Made by a program: the position numbers and the translations under genes. 64,000 nt of DNA from Caldisericia bacterium. Lineage in GTDB: Bacteria > Caldisericota > Caldisericia > B22-G15. This document shows, one piece after another, positions 35,899-44,580 of the stretch. Under the pieces are notes generated by a model that saw only the letters and a program-made list of their open reading frames with translations, was not told the DNA's origin and made no database searches. Each line of letters begins with the position of its first letter. Position 1 is the stretch's first letter. The stretch spans positions 82,525 to 146,524 of the forward strand of contig JAOAHY010000002.1 of the NCBI GenBank assembly GCA_026414995.1. Reading direction: 5' to 3'.

Positions 35899-36414
35899 TT
35901 ATTTCAACCTACTAAGTTTCATTTCACAAATATTACAAAATTTTTTATCTTTTTTATCTACATCCAAAATAGAAAGAGAGAAACTCATAACACATCTTTT
36001 ATTTAAACAGTGATTTAAACCAAAAGTGTGACCTATTTCATGAACTGCCTCTTTTACACATCTTTCAACAAATTTATCAATATCTTTATCATATAATCTA
36101 AAAATTGAAATTATTGAATATTTTCCATTAAGTTCTGCGCTACCAAATAAAAAATTATAACCTTCGTCGAAAATATCCTCACTTATAACTCCTAAAATTT
36201 TATCTCCCTCATTTATATGTTTCTCTCTTAAATAATTTATTAATTTACTAGCATAATATTGATTTCTAATATAATTTTTTTGAATGTCTTTAGGAGTTAA
36301 ATTTTTACTGATAATTACATCAAAATTAAAAATTTCTTTTAAATTTTCTTTGATTTCTTCTAAAATAAAATAAGGTGGATCAATTATAGGTATAATCTTT
36401 ATTTTTCCTTTCAT
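35899..36414 (-). CDS. amzA: Archaemetzincin-family zinc metalloprotease
   Basis: The 171-residue protein carries the complete archaemetzincin signature: HEIGHTFGLNHCLNKRC at residues 125-141 (three zinc-binding His and catalytic Glu126), the Met-turn VMSF (Met143), and the paired cysteines CNIC at 160-163, which with Cys136 and Cys141 form the second zinc site. These are small cytosolic proteases, common in archaea and found sporadically in bacteria; substrates are unknown. No ribosome site is present, and an extended -10 ends six bases before the ATG, so it should be leaderless. It is divergent from the parvulin operon. Confidence 0.93.
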   Translation of the reverse strand: MKGKIKIIPIIDPPYFILEEIKENLKEIFNFDVIISKNLTPKDIQKNYIRNQYYASKLINYLREKHINEGDKILGVISEDIFDEGYNFLFGSAELNGKYSIISIFRLYDKDIDKFVERCVKEAVHEIGHTFGLNHCLNKRCVMSFSLSILDVDKKDKKFCNICEMKLSRLK

Positions 36415-36420
36415 AATAAT

Positions 36421-36429
36421 ATTTTAACA
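36421..36429 (-). promoter_or_regulatory. Extended -10 (TGTTAAAAT) of amzA, predicted leaderless
   Basis: TGT precedes TAAAAT (36421-36426 on the minus strand), and the ATG follows after six bases. It forms a back-to-back pair with the parvulin promoter only ten bases away. Confidence 0.55.
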
Positions 36430-36438
36430 AAAATAATG

Positions 36439-36447
36439 TGATATAAT
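36439..36447 (+). promoter_or_regulatory. Extended -10 (TGATATAAT) of the parvulin operon
   Basis: TGA precedes TATAAT (36442-36447). The transcription start should fall near 36454, upstream of the AAGGAGGT ribosome site at 36457-36464. This decides the start of the next gene in favour of 36475. Confidence 0.6.
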
Positions 36448-36474
36448 TCTATGGACAAGGAGGTATTTAGGATC

Positions 36475-38025
36475 ATGGGAAGACTTAAAAAGATTAAGGA
36501 AGAGAGAAGAAAACTTAAAAAAGAAGGTGTTTTAGATAAAAATAAAATAAAAAATATAATTTTTAAATCTATTGCTCTATTTTTAATTGCTATAATAGCA
36601 GTATTTGGTATAACATTTTTAATCGCATACAAAGATAGAGATATTTATGCAAAAGTAGGTTCAACTGTAATTAAAAATAGTGAACTTAACTCAAGAATTG
36701 AAGCAGTAAAAAATCAATATAAAAGTTATGGAATAGATCCTGAAGATGAACAATATAAATCAATTTTTGAATCAGTAGTAGAGAGCGTTAAAGAAGAACT
36801 TATTAATCAAGCAATTTTTGAAGAATATGCAAAAAGAAATAATATTAAACCAACAGATGAAGAAATAAAAACAAGAGTTGATAAAGAGATTGAGAATATT
36901 AAAAGTGGTTTCAAGTCAGAAGAGGAATATCAAAATGCTGTCAAACAATCAAGATTTAAAACAGAAGAAGCTTTAAGAGAAGAGTTAAAAAAGTATGTTA
37001 TACCAGACATTCTTGAAGCAAAAGCACTTCAAGAAGTTTATTCACAAATAAAAATTACTGATGAAGATGCTTTAAAATATTTCAATGAAGTTACTCAAGT
37101 AAGAGCTAGACATATCTTAATTAAAGTTGATGAAAATGCTGATGAAAAAACAGTAGAAGAGAAGAAAAATCTTGCAGAGTCTATTAGACAGAGAATTTTA
37201 AAGGGAGAAGATTTTGCAAAATTAGCAAAAGAGTATTCAGAAGATGAGGGAACAAAAGATAAAGGTGGAGATTTAGGTTTCTTTGGTAAAGGTCAGATGG
37301 TTCAAGAGTTTGAAAATTTAGCATTTTCATTAAAACCTGGAGAAATTAGTGAATTAGTAAAGACAAAATATGGATTTCACATAATTCAAGTTCTTGAAAC
37401 AAAAACAAAAGGAGAGTCTTATGATCAACCTGAAAAAGTTAAAGCAAAACATATTTTAATTAAAGTTGATAAAAATGCAGCACAAGAAGAAATTCAGAAA
37501 AAACAAAATTTAGCTAATGAAATTTATAACAAATTATTAAAAGGTGAAAGCTTTGATAAACTTGCAAAAGAGTATTCTGAAGATGAAAATACAAAAAATA
37601 ATGGAGGAGACTTAGGAGAAGTTGCAAAAGGTACGAAAGGAGATACCTGGGATAATGTAGTTTTTAATTTAAAAAAGGGAAGTTTTTCGAAACCTTTTGA
37701 GACAGATGAGGGTCTTGAAATAGTTTATGTATACGAAAAAATTCCATTCAAAAAAGCAAAATTTGAAGATGTAAAGGATGATATAATAAAAACACTTGAG
37801 AGCCAAAAAAGAAATGAATTAAAAAATCAATGGTTAAGCGAAAGAAAAAGTGAATATGGAGTAAAATATGGAAGCATGTGGACAGAAGTTACAAATTATA
37901 TGAAAAAAACCTTCTTTGATCCCCTTAAAAATATAATATCAAAATTAAGAAGTTCAATACAACAAAATACTGGAACAACTTCAACACAAAATCAATCTAA
38001 TAATAGTGAAGAGAATAAACCATAA
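36475..38025 (+). CDS. Membrane-anchored foldase with two parvulin domains (SurA/PrsA-like)
   Basis: The 516-residue protein has a charged cytoplasmic N terminus, one membrane helix ([19 protein letters not shown]), a helical SurA_N-like chaperone region with [18 protein letters not shown], and two PpiC-type peptidyl-prolyl isomerase domains. Each domain starts with [15 protein letters not shown] or [14 protein letters not shown] and contains [19 protein letters not shown] or [19 protein letters not shown]; the first ends with YGFHIIQV. It should help exported proteins fold. The start at 36475 follows AAGGAGGT; the ATG at 36451 lies at the predicted transcription start and would put the ribosome site inside the gene. 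The next two genes are in the same run. Confidence 0.87.
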   Translation: MGRLKKIKEERRKLKKEGVLDKNKIKNIIFKSIALFLIAIIAVFGITFLIAYKDRDIYAKVGSTVIKNSELNSRIEAVKNQYKSYGIDPEDEQYKSIFESVVESVKEELINQAIFEEYAKRNNIKPTDEEIKTRVDKEIENIKSGFKSEEEYQNAVKQSRFKTEEALREELKKYVIPDILEAKALQEVYSQIKITDEDALKYFNEVTQVRARHILIKVDENADEKTVEEKKNLAESIRQRILKGEDFAKLAKEYSEDEGTKDKGGDLGFFGKGQMVQEFENLAFSLKPGEISELVKTKYGFHIIQVLETKTKGESYDQPEKVKAKHILIKVDKNAAQEEIQKKQNLANEIYNKLLKGESFDKLAKEYSEDENTKNNGGDLGEVAKGTKGDTWDNVVFNLKKGSFSKPFETDEGLEIVYVYEKIPFKKAKFEDVKDDIIKTLESQKRNELKNQWLSERKSEYGVKYGSMWTEVTNYMKKTFFDPLKNIISKLRSSIQQNTGTTSTQNQSNNSEENKP

Positions 38026-38033
38026 ATAAAATT

Positions 38034-39122
38034 ATGAAAGTAAAAAGAAGAAAGATTTTAAAAATTAATTTAATGAAATTTTTTGTTCCAATAGCTATAG
38101 TTTTAATAATTGGAATTTTCACTTTTGATATTTATTCAAAAAGAGACATAGCAGCAATTGTTTGTGGTGAAAAAATTTACAAGGGAGAAGTAGAAGCAGC
38201 AGTTAATAGAAAAATTAAAGAGTATCAAAGTGATAAAATTACTCTTACAGATATTGAAATAGCAGCAATAAGAAAACAAATTTTAAATGACCTAATTGAA
38301 GATGTTCTTCTTGATACATATGCAAAAGAACACAATATAACAGTTACTGAAGAAGAGATAAAAAACGAAATACAAAGAATGAGAGAATATACAGGTCTAT
38401 CTGAAGATGAAGTTTATAAACAAGCATTAAGTAAATACCAACTTCTTGAATCAGATATTAATGAAATGGTAAGAAGTGCTCTTCTTGCTGATAAAGTTTA
38501 TTACGAAGTAATAAAAGATTTAAATATAAGTGATGAGGAATTATGGGAATATTTCATTAAAAGAGTAAAATTTTATGATGGTTCAAGAAGAGTTTCTCAT
38601 ATATTTATTGTTGTTGATACACAAAAAGACACAATTGATGATATAAATTCTAAATTTGAAAAAATGAAAAAAATAAGAGAAGAAATTTTGAAAGGAAAAA
38701 AATTTGAAGACCTTGTAAAAGAGTATTCAGAAGATTTGTCGACAAAAGATAAAGGTGGAGATCTTTTCTGGTTTAGAAAAGGTACAATTTCTGATTCAGA
38801 GATATCAAAAGTAGTTTTTTCTTTAAATAAAGGAGAAATTTCTGAAGTTGTTAAAAGTCAATATGGATTTCATATATTTAAAATTACAGATTCTGTACCA
38901 GAAAATCTTTCGTCTCTAAAGGAGGTGGAGATTAAAAATTATTTTGAAAAAATAAAGGAGTTAGTTAAAATTGACGCACTTTATCAAAAAAGTGATGAAA
39001 AAATAAAGGAATTTAATAAATCTTTATGGGAAATTTATAAAAAAAGAATTAAAATTGGAAATACATGGGATAAAATTATAAATATAATGAATAATTTTTT
39101 AAAAAAATTAGAGGGTAGTTAA
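38034..39122 (+). CDS. Membrane-anchored foldase with one parvulin domain
   Basis: The 362-residue protein is a shorter relative of its upstream neighbour: one N-terminal membrane helix (FFVPIAIVLIIGIFTFDIY), a helical region with QILNDLIEDVLLDTYAKEHN, and one PpiC domain from about residue 180 (RRVSHIFIVVDTQKD, FEDLVKEYSEDLSTKDKGGD, ISEVVKSQYGFHIFKI). It is probably an extracytoplasmic chaperone or isomerase. It starts eight bases after the previous stop with no obvious ribosome site, and ends against the next gene. Confidence 0.87.
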   Translation: MKVKRRKILKINLMKFFVPIAIVLIIGIFTFDIYSKRDIAAIVCGEKIYKGEVEAAVNRKIKEYQSDKITLTDIEIAAIRKQILNDLIEDVLLDTYAKEHNITVTEEEIKNEIQRMREYTGLSEDEVYKQALSKYQLLESDINEMVRSALLADKVYYEVIKDLNISDEELWEYFIKRVKFYDGSRRVSHIFIVVDTQKDTIDDINSKFEKMKKIREEILKGKKFEDLVKEYSEDLSTKDKGGDLFWFRKGTISDSEISKVVFSLNKGEISEVVKSQYGFHIFKITDSVPENLSSLKEVEIKNYFEKIKELVKIDALYQKSDEKIKEFNKSLWEIYKKRIKIGNTWDKIINIMNNFLKKLEGS

Positions 39123-39998
39123 ATGAAAAAAAGTATAATTATTTTAATTGTTGTAATTGCCTTAATTTTAATTGGTGGTTTCATTTTTTTCACAGGGACT
39201 CATATAGAAGGTATAGTTTATGATGCCCAAACAAATAAAAGAATAGAAGACGCTTTAGTTACAATTAATGGAATAAAATTTAAAACAGATATAGATGGAA
39301 AGTTTAGAGCATATTCACCTCCATTAAACAAAGTTATTACTGTTGAAAAAAGTGGTTACAAAACATTTAGGGAAGTTTTTCCTGCAAAATTTGGAATTCA
39401 AATAATTGAGATAGGAATAAAACCATACACTTTTGATGAAATATTTTCTGATTTTAAAAACAAATTAGGAACAATCAAAAGTTATCATTATACATATGAA
39501 ATTCAAAGCGAATTAGATGGTTTAACAGAAAAAATGGTAATGGAACTATATCAAGGAGTTGATGCAACTCATTTTATTTCTAAAAAAGAAAATGAATCCT
39601 TTTTAGAAATTTATATTTTTAATGATTTCATTTATTATAGAGATAGTGAAACAAAGAGTTTTGAAAAAATAGAAAAAGTAAAATTCCAAGAAAATATACC
39701 AGTTTTGACTTTAAAAGATATTTTTGAACTATTTTCAATTAAATCTACCCCATCATCTTTTTCATTTTTAAAAGAAACAAAAATCGAAAATGAAGATGTC
39801 CTAATTTTTAGCGCAAAATGGGAAGATCTTTTTTCAACATCAGAAGGAAAAATCTATTTAAGAAAAAAGGATAATATAGTTATAAAAATGGAGTTTGTGG
39901 ATACTGGAGTAAATGAAGAAGGGAAAAATGTAAAAACAACAATCAATTTTAATCTTAAAGATATTAATAAAGATATAAAAATTAATCCTCCTCAATAA
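39123..39998 (+). CDS. Membrane-anchored protein with carboxypeptidase-regulatory-like and lipoprotein-carrier-like domains
   Basis: The 291-residue protein has an N-terminal membrane segment (SIIILIVVIALILIGGFIFF), a short beta domain of the carboxypeptidase-regulatory/PEGA type (IEGIVYDAQTNKRIEDALVT, KTDIDGKFRAYSP, SGYKTF), then a ~190-residue region with SYHYTYEIQSELDGLTEKMV and IYLRKKDNIVIKMEF, which resembles the LolA/LppX-like beta structure of cell-envelope proteins. Function is unknown; an envelope role follows from the anchor. The GAGG ribosome site lies within the end of the parvulin gene directly upstream. Confidence 0.72.
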   Translation: MKKSIIILIVVIALILIGGFIFFTGTHIEGIVYDAQTNKRIEDALVTINGIKFKTDIDGKFRAYSPPLNKVITVEKSGYKTFREVFPAKFGIQIIEIGIKPYTFDEIFSDFKNKLGTIKSYHYTYEIQSELDGLTEKMVMELYQGVDATHFISKKENESFLEIYIFNDFIYYRDSETKSFEKIEKVKFQENIPVLTLKDIFELFSIKSTPSSFSFLKETKIENEDVLIFSAKWEDLFSTSEGKIYLRKKDNIVIKMEFVDTGVNEEGKNVKTTINFNLKDINKDIKINPPQ

Positions 39999-40038
39999 CT
40001 TAAAAAAATCTTTTAAATTTCTTTATTAATAATACCTC

Positions 40039-40066
40039 TTGACAAATTTTAATTATTTATTATAAT
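40039..40066 (+). promoter_or_regulatory. Consensus promoter of the Hsp20 gene
   Basis: TTGACA (40039-40044) and TATAAT (40061-40066) match the vegetative consensus exactly, with a 16-base spacer. No CIRCE element is present in the leader, so heat control, if any, must differ from groESL. Confidence 0.8.
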
Positions 40067-40105
40067 AATAATTGATAATAAATTTCTGAAAAGGAGGTGA
40101 TGCAT

Positions 40106-40555
40106 ATGGCAATAAGAAGATGGGAACCATGGGATATTGATATCTTTTCAGATTTTGAAAAATTAAGAAGGGAGATTGATAGAATGTTTGAAGAATTTAT
40201 ACCTTTAAGAAGAGAAAGAGAAATTACCTTCAGACCCAGTGTTGATTTAATTGAAACAGATAATGAAATCATTCTAAAAGCAGAACTTCCAGGACTAAAA
40301 AAAGACAACATTGAGGTAACTGTTACTGAGGATGAAGTTCACTTAAAAGGAGAAAAAAAAGAAGAGATGGAAACCAAAAAAGAGAATTATTTAAGAAAAG
40401 AAATTTGTTTTGGAAAATTTGAAAGAGTTATCTCCCTCCCAACAGAAGTTGATCCTGAAAAAGTTGAAGCAGAATTTAAAGATGGAATTTTAGAAATTAA
40501 AATGCCTAAGAAAGAAGAGGCAAAAAGAAAAATTAAGAAGATTGAATTGAAATAA
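40106..40555 (+). CDS. Hsp20/alpha-crystallin small heat-shock protein
   Basis: The 149-residue protein has the alpha-crystallin domain in its second half: SVDLIETDNEIILKAELPGL, EDEVHLKGEKKEE, CFGKFERVISLPTEVDPEKV and EFKDGILEIKMPK. It holds unfolding proteins for refolding by ATP-dependent chaperones. The start is the ATG at 40106, eight bases after GGAGG (40093-40097); the GTG and ATG just upstream lie inside or too close to that site. A consensus promoter precedes it and a terminator follows. Confidence 0.96.
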   Translation: MAIRRWEPWDIDIFSDFEKLRREIDRMFEEFIPLRREREITFRPSVDLIETDNEIILKAELPGLKKDNIEVTVTEDEVHLKGEKKEEMETKKENYLRKEICFGKFERVISLPTEVDPEKVEAEFKDGILEIKMPKKEEAKRKIKKIELK

Positions 40556-40565
40556 ATTATAATAA

Positions 40566-40617
40566 TAGGGAACTCCTAATGAAATTTATTAATCTTTAGG
40601 GGTTCCCTATTTTTTTA
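40566..40617 (+). terminator. Terminator of the Hsp20 gene, overlapping the acyl carrier protein gene
   Basis: A 14-bp stem (TAGGGAACTCCTAA with TTAGGGGTTCCCTA, one T-G wobble) has a 16-base loop and is followed by seven T residues on the plus strand. The right arm forms the last codons and stop of the minus-strand acyl carrier protein gene. On that strand the tail is AT-rich but less T-rich, so it may also end that transcript. Confidence 0.9.
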
Positions 40618-40853
40618 TTATATAAAAATTCCACAACACTATTTAAATCACTAAGTTTTTCTAACTCTTCATCCAAAACTTCAATATTAAACTCTTTTTC
40701 AACTCTTTCAACAAGATCAAGAATGCTTAGAGAATCCATTTCAAGATCTTCAATAAATTTTGGATTATCTTTACTTAAAACTTTAGATTTCTTTATATGA
40801 ACTCCATTAATTAAAATATCAAGAATTTTTTCTTTAATCTTTTCCTTATCCAT
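40596..40853 (-). CDS. Acyl carrier protein-like protein
   Basis: The 85-residue acidic protein has the four-helix carrier pattern with the phosphopantetheine attachment site DLEMDSLSILDLVERVEKEF (Ser41 in DSL), followed by NIEVLDEELEKLSDLNSVVE. It could be the ACP of fatty-acid synthesis or a carrier for another acyl pathway; no fatty-acid genes are adjacent. GGAGG precedes the ATG. Its last three residues (Gly-Asn-Pro) and stop are encoded by one arm of the neighbouring terminator. Confidence 0.88.
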   Translation of the reverse strand: MDKEKIKEKILDILINGVHIKKSKVLSKDNPKFIEDLEMDSLSILDLVERVEKEFNIEVLDEELEKLSDLNSVVEFLYNKKIGNP

Positions 40854-40886
40854 AATATCCTCCTTTAAACTTAATTTATATTATAA

Positions 40887-40892
40887 TATAAT
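40887..40892 (+). promoter_or_regulatory. -10 box of the PAS/GGDEF/HD-GYP gene (near-leaderless)
   Basis: TATAAT lies nine bases before the ATG at 40902 with no ribosome site. A second overlapping TATAAT starts at 40882. The leader would be at most a few bases. Confidence 0.5.
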
Positions 40893-40901
40893 TTTTAATA
40901 T

Positions 40902-43900
40902 ATGGATATTAATAATAAAAATTTTAAAGATAATTTAAAAGATAGTTTTGAAAAATTTAAAAGGTTTTTTTATAGCCATCCTGAACCTCTTGTTTTTATA
41001 GACAAAAATGGATTCATTATTGATATAAATCCAAAATTTACAGAGGTTTTTGGTTTTTCTTTAGAAGAACTCAAAGGAAAAAATATAAATGATTCATTTT
41101 TTTTACCAGAAAATTTATATGAAGAGGGTAAAGAACTTGACGAAATAGCTATAAAAACAGGATATATTAATTTTGAGACAAAAAGAAAGAAAAAGGATGG
41201 GTCAATTATACCTGTTTCAATTTCTGGTTCTCCAATATCAATTAATGGTGATATAAAAGGTATTATAGGTTTATATATTGATTTAAGTGAAAAGAAAAAG
41301 AGAGAGGAGGAGTTTAAATATCTTTCAACCCATGATAATTTAACGGGTTTATACAATAAATCATTTTTTGAAGAAAGATTTAAAATAGAAAAGGAAAGGG
41401 CTAAAAGATATAATGAAAAATTTGCGGTTCTTTTTGTTGATTTATTTGATTTTAAATATATAAATGATAAATATGGCCATAGTTTCGGTGATAGAGTTTT
41501 AAAAGAGATTTCAAAAAAATTTTTACAAAATATTAGAAAGACAGATTTGATAGCAAGGGCTGGAGGAGATGAATTTCTAATATTAATAACAAATGTAAAA
41601 AATCTTGACAGTCTAATGTTTATTATAAAAAGATTAATTGATACATTTGAGAGTTTTATAATAGATGACACAAAATTAAATATTGGCTTAAATATAGGAA
41701 TCTCTATATATCCAGATGATGGAGAAGAATTGGATGAGTTAATTAAAAAGGCTGATTTAGCAATGTATCATTCAAAGTCAATGGGAAAAAATACTTTTTC
41801 TTTTTATTCAAAAGAGTTAAATGTTAAAAAAATAACAATAGAACCTAGAAAATTAGAAAGAAAGTTTGAATCGATATTTAATAATATACCTATTGGAATA
41901 ATTCTTTTTGATAACAATGGTTTGATTAATTTTGCAAATAAAAAGATAGATGAATTATTAAATTTATCAAATGAGACTATTATTGGTAAAAATATTAAGG
42001 AAATTTTACATTTAGAAGAAGGTTTAAGATTAAATGAGTTTTTTGAAAATAAAATTAATGAGTTCCAAACTGAATTAAAATACAAAATAGATGATTTTGA
42101 AACTAAATTTTTAAAAATTAATTTTTATAATTTTATTGACAAAGAATTTAATGTTAAGTATAATCTCTTAACAATACAAGATATAACAAAAGAAAAACTA
42201 TTAAATCATGATTTAAAAAAAGAGAGGGAGTTTCTTGCAACAATTCTTGAAAATGTAGATGCAATTGTTTTAATTTTAAATGAAAAAGGTGATATAAAAT
42301 ATATTAATAAAAAAGGCGAAGAAGTTTTAGGTTATAAAATAGATGAAATTATAAATAAAAATTGGTTTGATTATTTCTTACCAGATAATATAAAAAATAG
42401 TGTTTATAGTTTTTTTGAAAATATTATACAAGAAAAACCAACAGATTATAAAATTAAAATTAATCCAATAAAAACTAGATCTGGTGAAATTAAAGTAGTG
42501 TTGTGGAAAAATAGTTTAATATATGATTCCCTTAAAAATGAAAAATTAATCATTTCATCTGGTATTGATATAACAAATGAATTAAAACTTCAAAAAGAAT
42601 TAAAAGAAAAGGAAGAACTTTTAAATAAAATTTTAGATTCTTCATCAGAAATGATTTTTGTAAAAGATTTAGAAGGTAGATACATTTATGCAAATGAAGA
42701 GTTTTCTAAAAAATTTAATCTATCGTTAAATGAAATAATTGGAAAAAGAGATATTGATTTGTTTTCAGAAGATGATATCAAAAAAATTAAAAAAATAGAT
42801 AATTTAGTAATACAAGAAAAGAGAAAAATTGTTACTGAAGATACTCTTACATATGGAAACAAGAAATTTGAAGTAAAGATAACTAAATCACCTCTTTTTG
42901 ATGAAAGCGGAAATGTAATTGGAATTGTTGGATATTCTGAAGATATTACTGATTTAAAAGAGTACGAAAGAGATAGAGATAACTTAATTGAATCTCTAAG
43001 AGAAGAATTAAAATTTCAAGAAAATTTAAGAAATATCTCTTTTATATTACATTCACAAGAAAATTTAAAATCTCTTCTTAATCAAATTCTCATAGAAATA
43101 GAAAAGATAAAACCATCAACATCTTCAAATATTGCTTTCTTAGAAGGAGATTTTCTTATTAATGTAGCGATAAGAGGTTATGAAAAATATGGAATTGAAG
43201 ATTATGTTAAAAATTTCAAATTAAATATAAATGAATTTACAATTGAAAGATTTGTTGTAGAAAACAAGAAGCCATACATAATATATGACACAGAAAAAGA
43301 TGGTCAATGGAAAATTTTAGAAAAGACAAGATTTATAAAATCTCACTTAATAGTTCCTATTCTTGTAAAAGATAAATTAATAGGGGTCATAAGATTAGAC
43401 TCAGATAAAGAAAACACTTTTTCAACAAGAGATGCTGATAGGTTAACTATCCTTGCTGGTTCTCTTGGACTCGCAATAGAAAATATTAAAAATTTAGAAA
43501 AACTTAAAAATTTTTTAAATCAGATTTTTAACTTAGTAACTAAAATTACAGAATTAAAAGATCCATATACAGCAGGGCATCAGAAAAATGTTAGTGAAAT
43601 TTCAGTTAAAATAGCAGAAAAACTCGGTCTTGATTTAGAAAAAATAGAAATAATAAGAACAGCATCTTTAGTTCACGATTTAGGAAAAATTATTTTACCT
43701 CTTGAAATTTTAACAAAACCATTTAAATTAACACCAAAAGAATATGAACTTATAAAAGAACACCCAAAATTTGGATATGAATTATTAAAAGAAGTTGAAA
43801 TTCCATATCCAATTGGAGAAATTATTCTAGAGCATCATGAAAGAATAAATGGTTCAGGTTATCCGAAAGGTTTAAAAGGAGATGAAATTCTTTTTGAAGC

Positions 43901-44075
43901 AAAAATAATTGCAGTTGCAGATGTTTTTGATGCAATGAACTCTCATAGACCTTATAGACCTAAACACTCAATTGATGAGATCATAAAAGAATTAACTTTA
44001 AATAAAGGAATTTTATATGAACCAAAAGTTGTTGATGCTATTTTAGAACTTTACAATGAAAATAAATTATTATAA
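40902..44075 (+). CDS. Multi-sensor protein PAS-GGDEF-PAS-PAS-PAS-GAF-HD-GYP
   Basis: The 1057-residue cytosolic protein combines both sides of cyclic-di-GMP turnover. In order it has PAS (~20-130), GGDEF (~140-300) with an intact ARAGGDEFLILI (GGDEF at 221-225) and the inhibitory RxxD site RKTD five residues before it, three more PAS domains (~325-690), GAF (~705-860, with SHLIVPILVKDKLIGVIRLD) and HD-GYP (~870-1055) with SLVHDLGKIILPLEIL, EHHERINGSGYPKGLKGDE and AVADVFDAMNSHRPYRP. Both catalytic signatures look intact, so it may make or degrade the messenger depending on its sensors. It has its own near-leaderless promoter. Confidence 0.94.
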   Translation: MDINNKNFKDNLKDSFEKFKRFFYSHPEPLVFIDKNGFIIDINPKFTEVFGFSLEELKGKNINDSFFLPENLYEEGKELDEIAIKTGYINFETKRKKKDGSIIPVSISGSPISINGDIKGIIGLYIDLSEKKKREEEFKYLSTHDNLTGLYNKSFFEERFKIEKERAKRYNEKFAVLFVDLFDFKYINDKYGHSFGDRVLKEISKKFLQNIRKTDLIARAGGDEFLILITNVKNLDSLMFIIKRLIDTFESFIIDDTKLNIGLNIGISIYPDDGEELDELIKKADLAMYHSKSMGKNTFSFYSKELNVKKITIEPRKLERKFESIFNNIPIGIILFDNNGLINFANKKIDELLNLSNETIIGKNIKEILHLEEGLRLNEFFENKINEFQTELKYKIDDFETKFLKINFYNFIDKEFNVKYNLLTIQDITKEKLLNHDLKKEREFLATILENVDAIVLILNEKGDIKYINKKGEEVLGYKIDEIINKNWFDYFLPDNIKNSVYSFFENIIQEKPTDYKIKINPIKTRSGEIKVVLWKNSLIYDSLKNEKLIISSGIDITNELKLQKELKEKEELLNKILDSSSEMIFVKDLEGRYIYANEEFSKKFNLSLNEIIGKRDIDLFSEDDIKKIKKIDNLVIQEKRKIVTEDTLTYGNKKFEVKITKSPLFDESGNVIGIVGYSEDITDLKEYERDRDNLIESLREELKFQENLRNISFILHSQENLKSLLNQILIEIEKIKPSTSSNIAFLEGDFLINVAIRGYEKYGIEDYVKNFKLNINEFTIERFVVENKKPYIIYDTEKDGQWKILEKTRFIKSHLIVPILVKDKLIGVIRLDSDKENTFSTRDADRLTILAGSLGLAIENIKNLEKLKNFLNQIFNLVTKITELKDPYTAGHQKNVSEISVKIAEKLGLDLEKIEIIRTASLVHDLGKIILPLEILTKPFKLTPKEYELIKEHPKFGYELLKEVEIPYPIGEIILEHHERINGSGYPKGLKGDEILFEAKIIAVADVFDAMNSHRPYRPKHSIDEIIKELTLNKGILYEPKVVDAILELYNENKLL

Positions 44076-44109
44076 AATTGAATTAATTATAATATAAGGA
44101 GGAATAACT

Positions 44110-44577
44110 ATGGAGACAAAAACTATAAAATTAGGTGATAAATTTATAGATTTTACATTAAAAGACCAAGAGGGAAATAAAATAACTATTTCATCTTTTT
44201 CTGGTAAAAAAATTCTTTTATCATTTCATCCACTTGCATGGACCTCTATATGTGCTGAGCAAATGAAGGATCTTGAAAAAAATTATGAAGAATTTTTAAA
44301 ATATAATACTATTCCAATTGGAATTAGTGTTGATCCAGTTCCAACAAAAAAAGCATGGGCAGATTATCTTGGTCTTAAAAATTTAAAAATTCTATCAGAT
44401 TTTTGGCCACATGGAGATGTATCAAAACTTTATGGAATTTTTAGAGATAAAGAGGGATTTTCTGAAAGAGCAAATATATTAATTGATGAAAATGGAAAAA
44501 TAATTTTTATAAAAATTTATGAATTAAGTAAATTACCAGACCTTAATGAGATTTTTGATACTTTAAGATCACTTTAA
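44110..44577 (+). CDS. Peroxiredoxin (AhpC/TSA family)
   Basis: The 155-residue protein is a thioredoxin-fold peroxidase: IKLGDKFIDFTLKDQEGNKI, then SFHPLAWTSICAEQMKDLEK with the peroxidatic Cys48, and GISVDPVPTKKAWADYLGL. No other cysteine is present, so it is of 1-Cys type and needs an external reductant. It is closest in outline to AhpE/BCP-like enzymes. AAGGAGG precedes the ATG and a TATAAT lies just upstream (44088-44093), so it may have its own promoter. The M14 peptidase gene follows after three bases. Confidence 0.9.
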   Translation: METKTIKLGDKFIDFTLKDQEGNKITISSFSGKKILLSFHPLAWTSICAEQMKDLEKNYEEFLKYNTIPIGISVDPVPTKKAWADYLGLKNLKILSDFWPHGDVSKLYGIFRDKEGFSERANILIDENGKIIFIKIYELSKLPDLNEIFDTLRSL

Positions 44578-44580
44578 TTT

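Noticed and set aside
40970-41671. 233-codon open frame on the minus strand inside the PAS/GGDEF/HD-GYP gene
   Set aside because: It is antisense to conserved PAS and GGDEF sequence, is rich in Ser/Phe/Ile as expected of the complement of AT-rich coding DNA, and has no recognisable domain.
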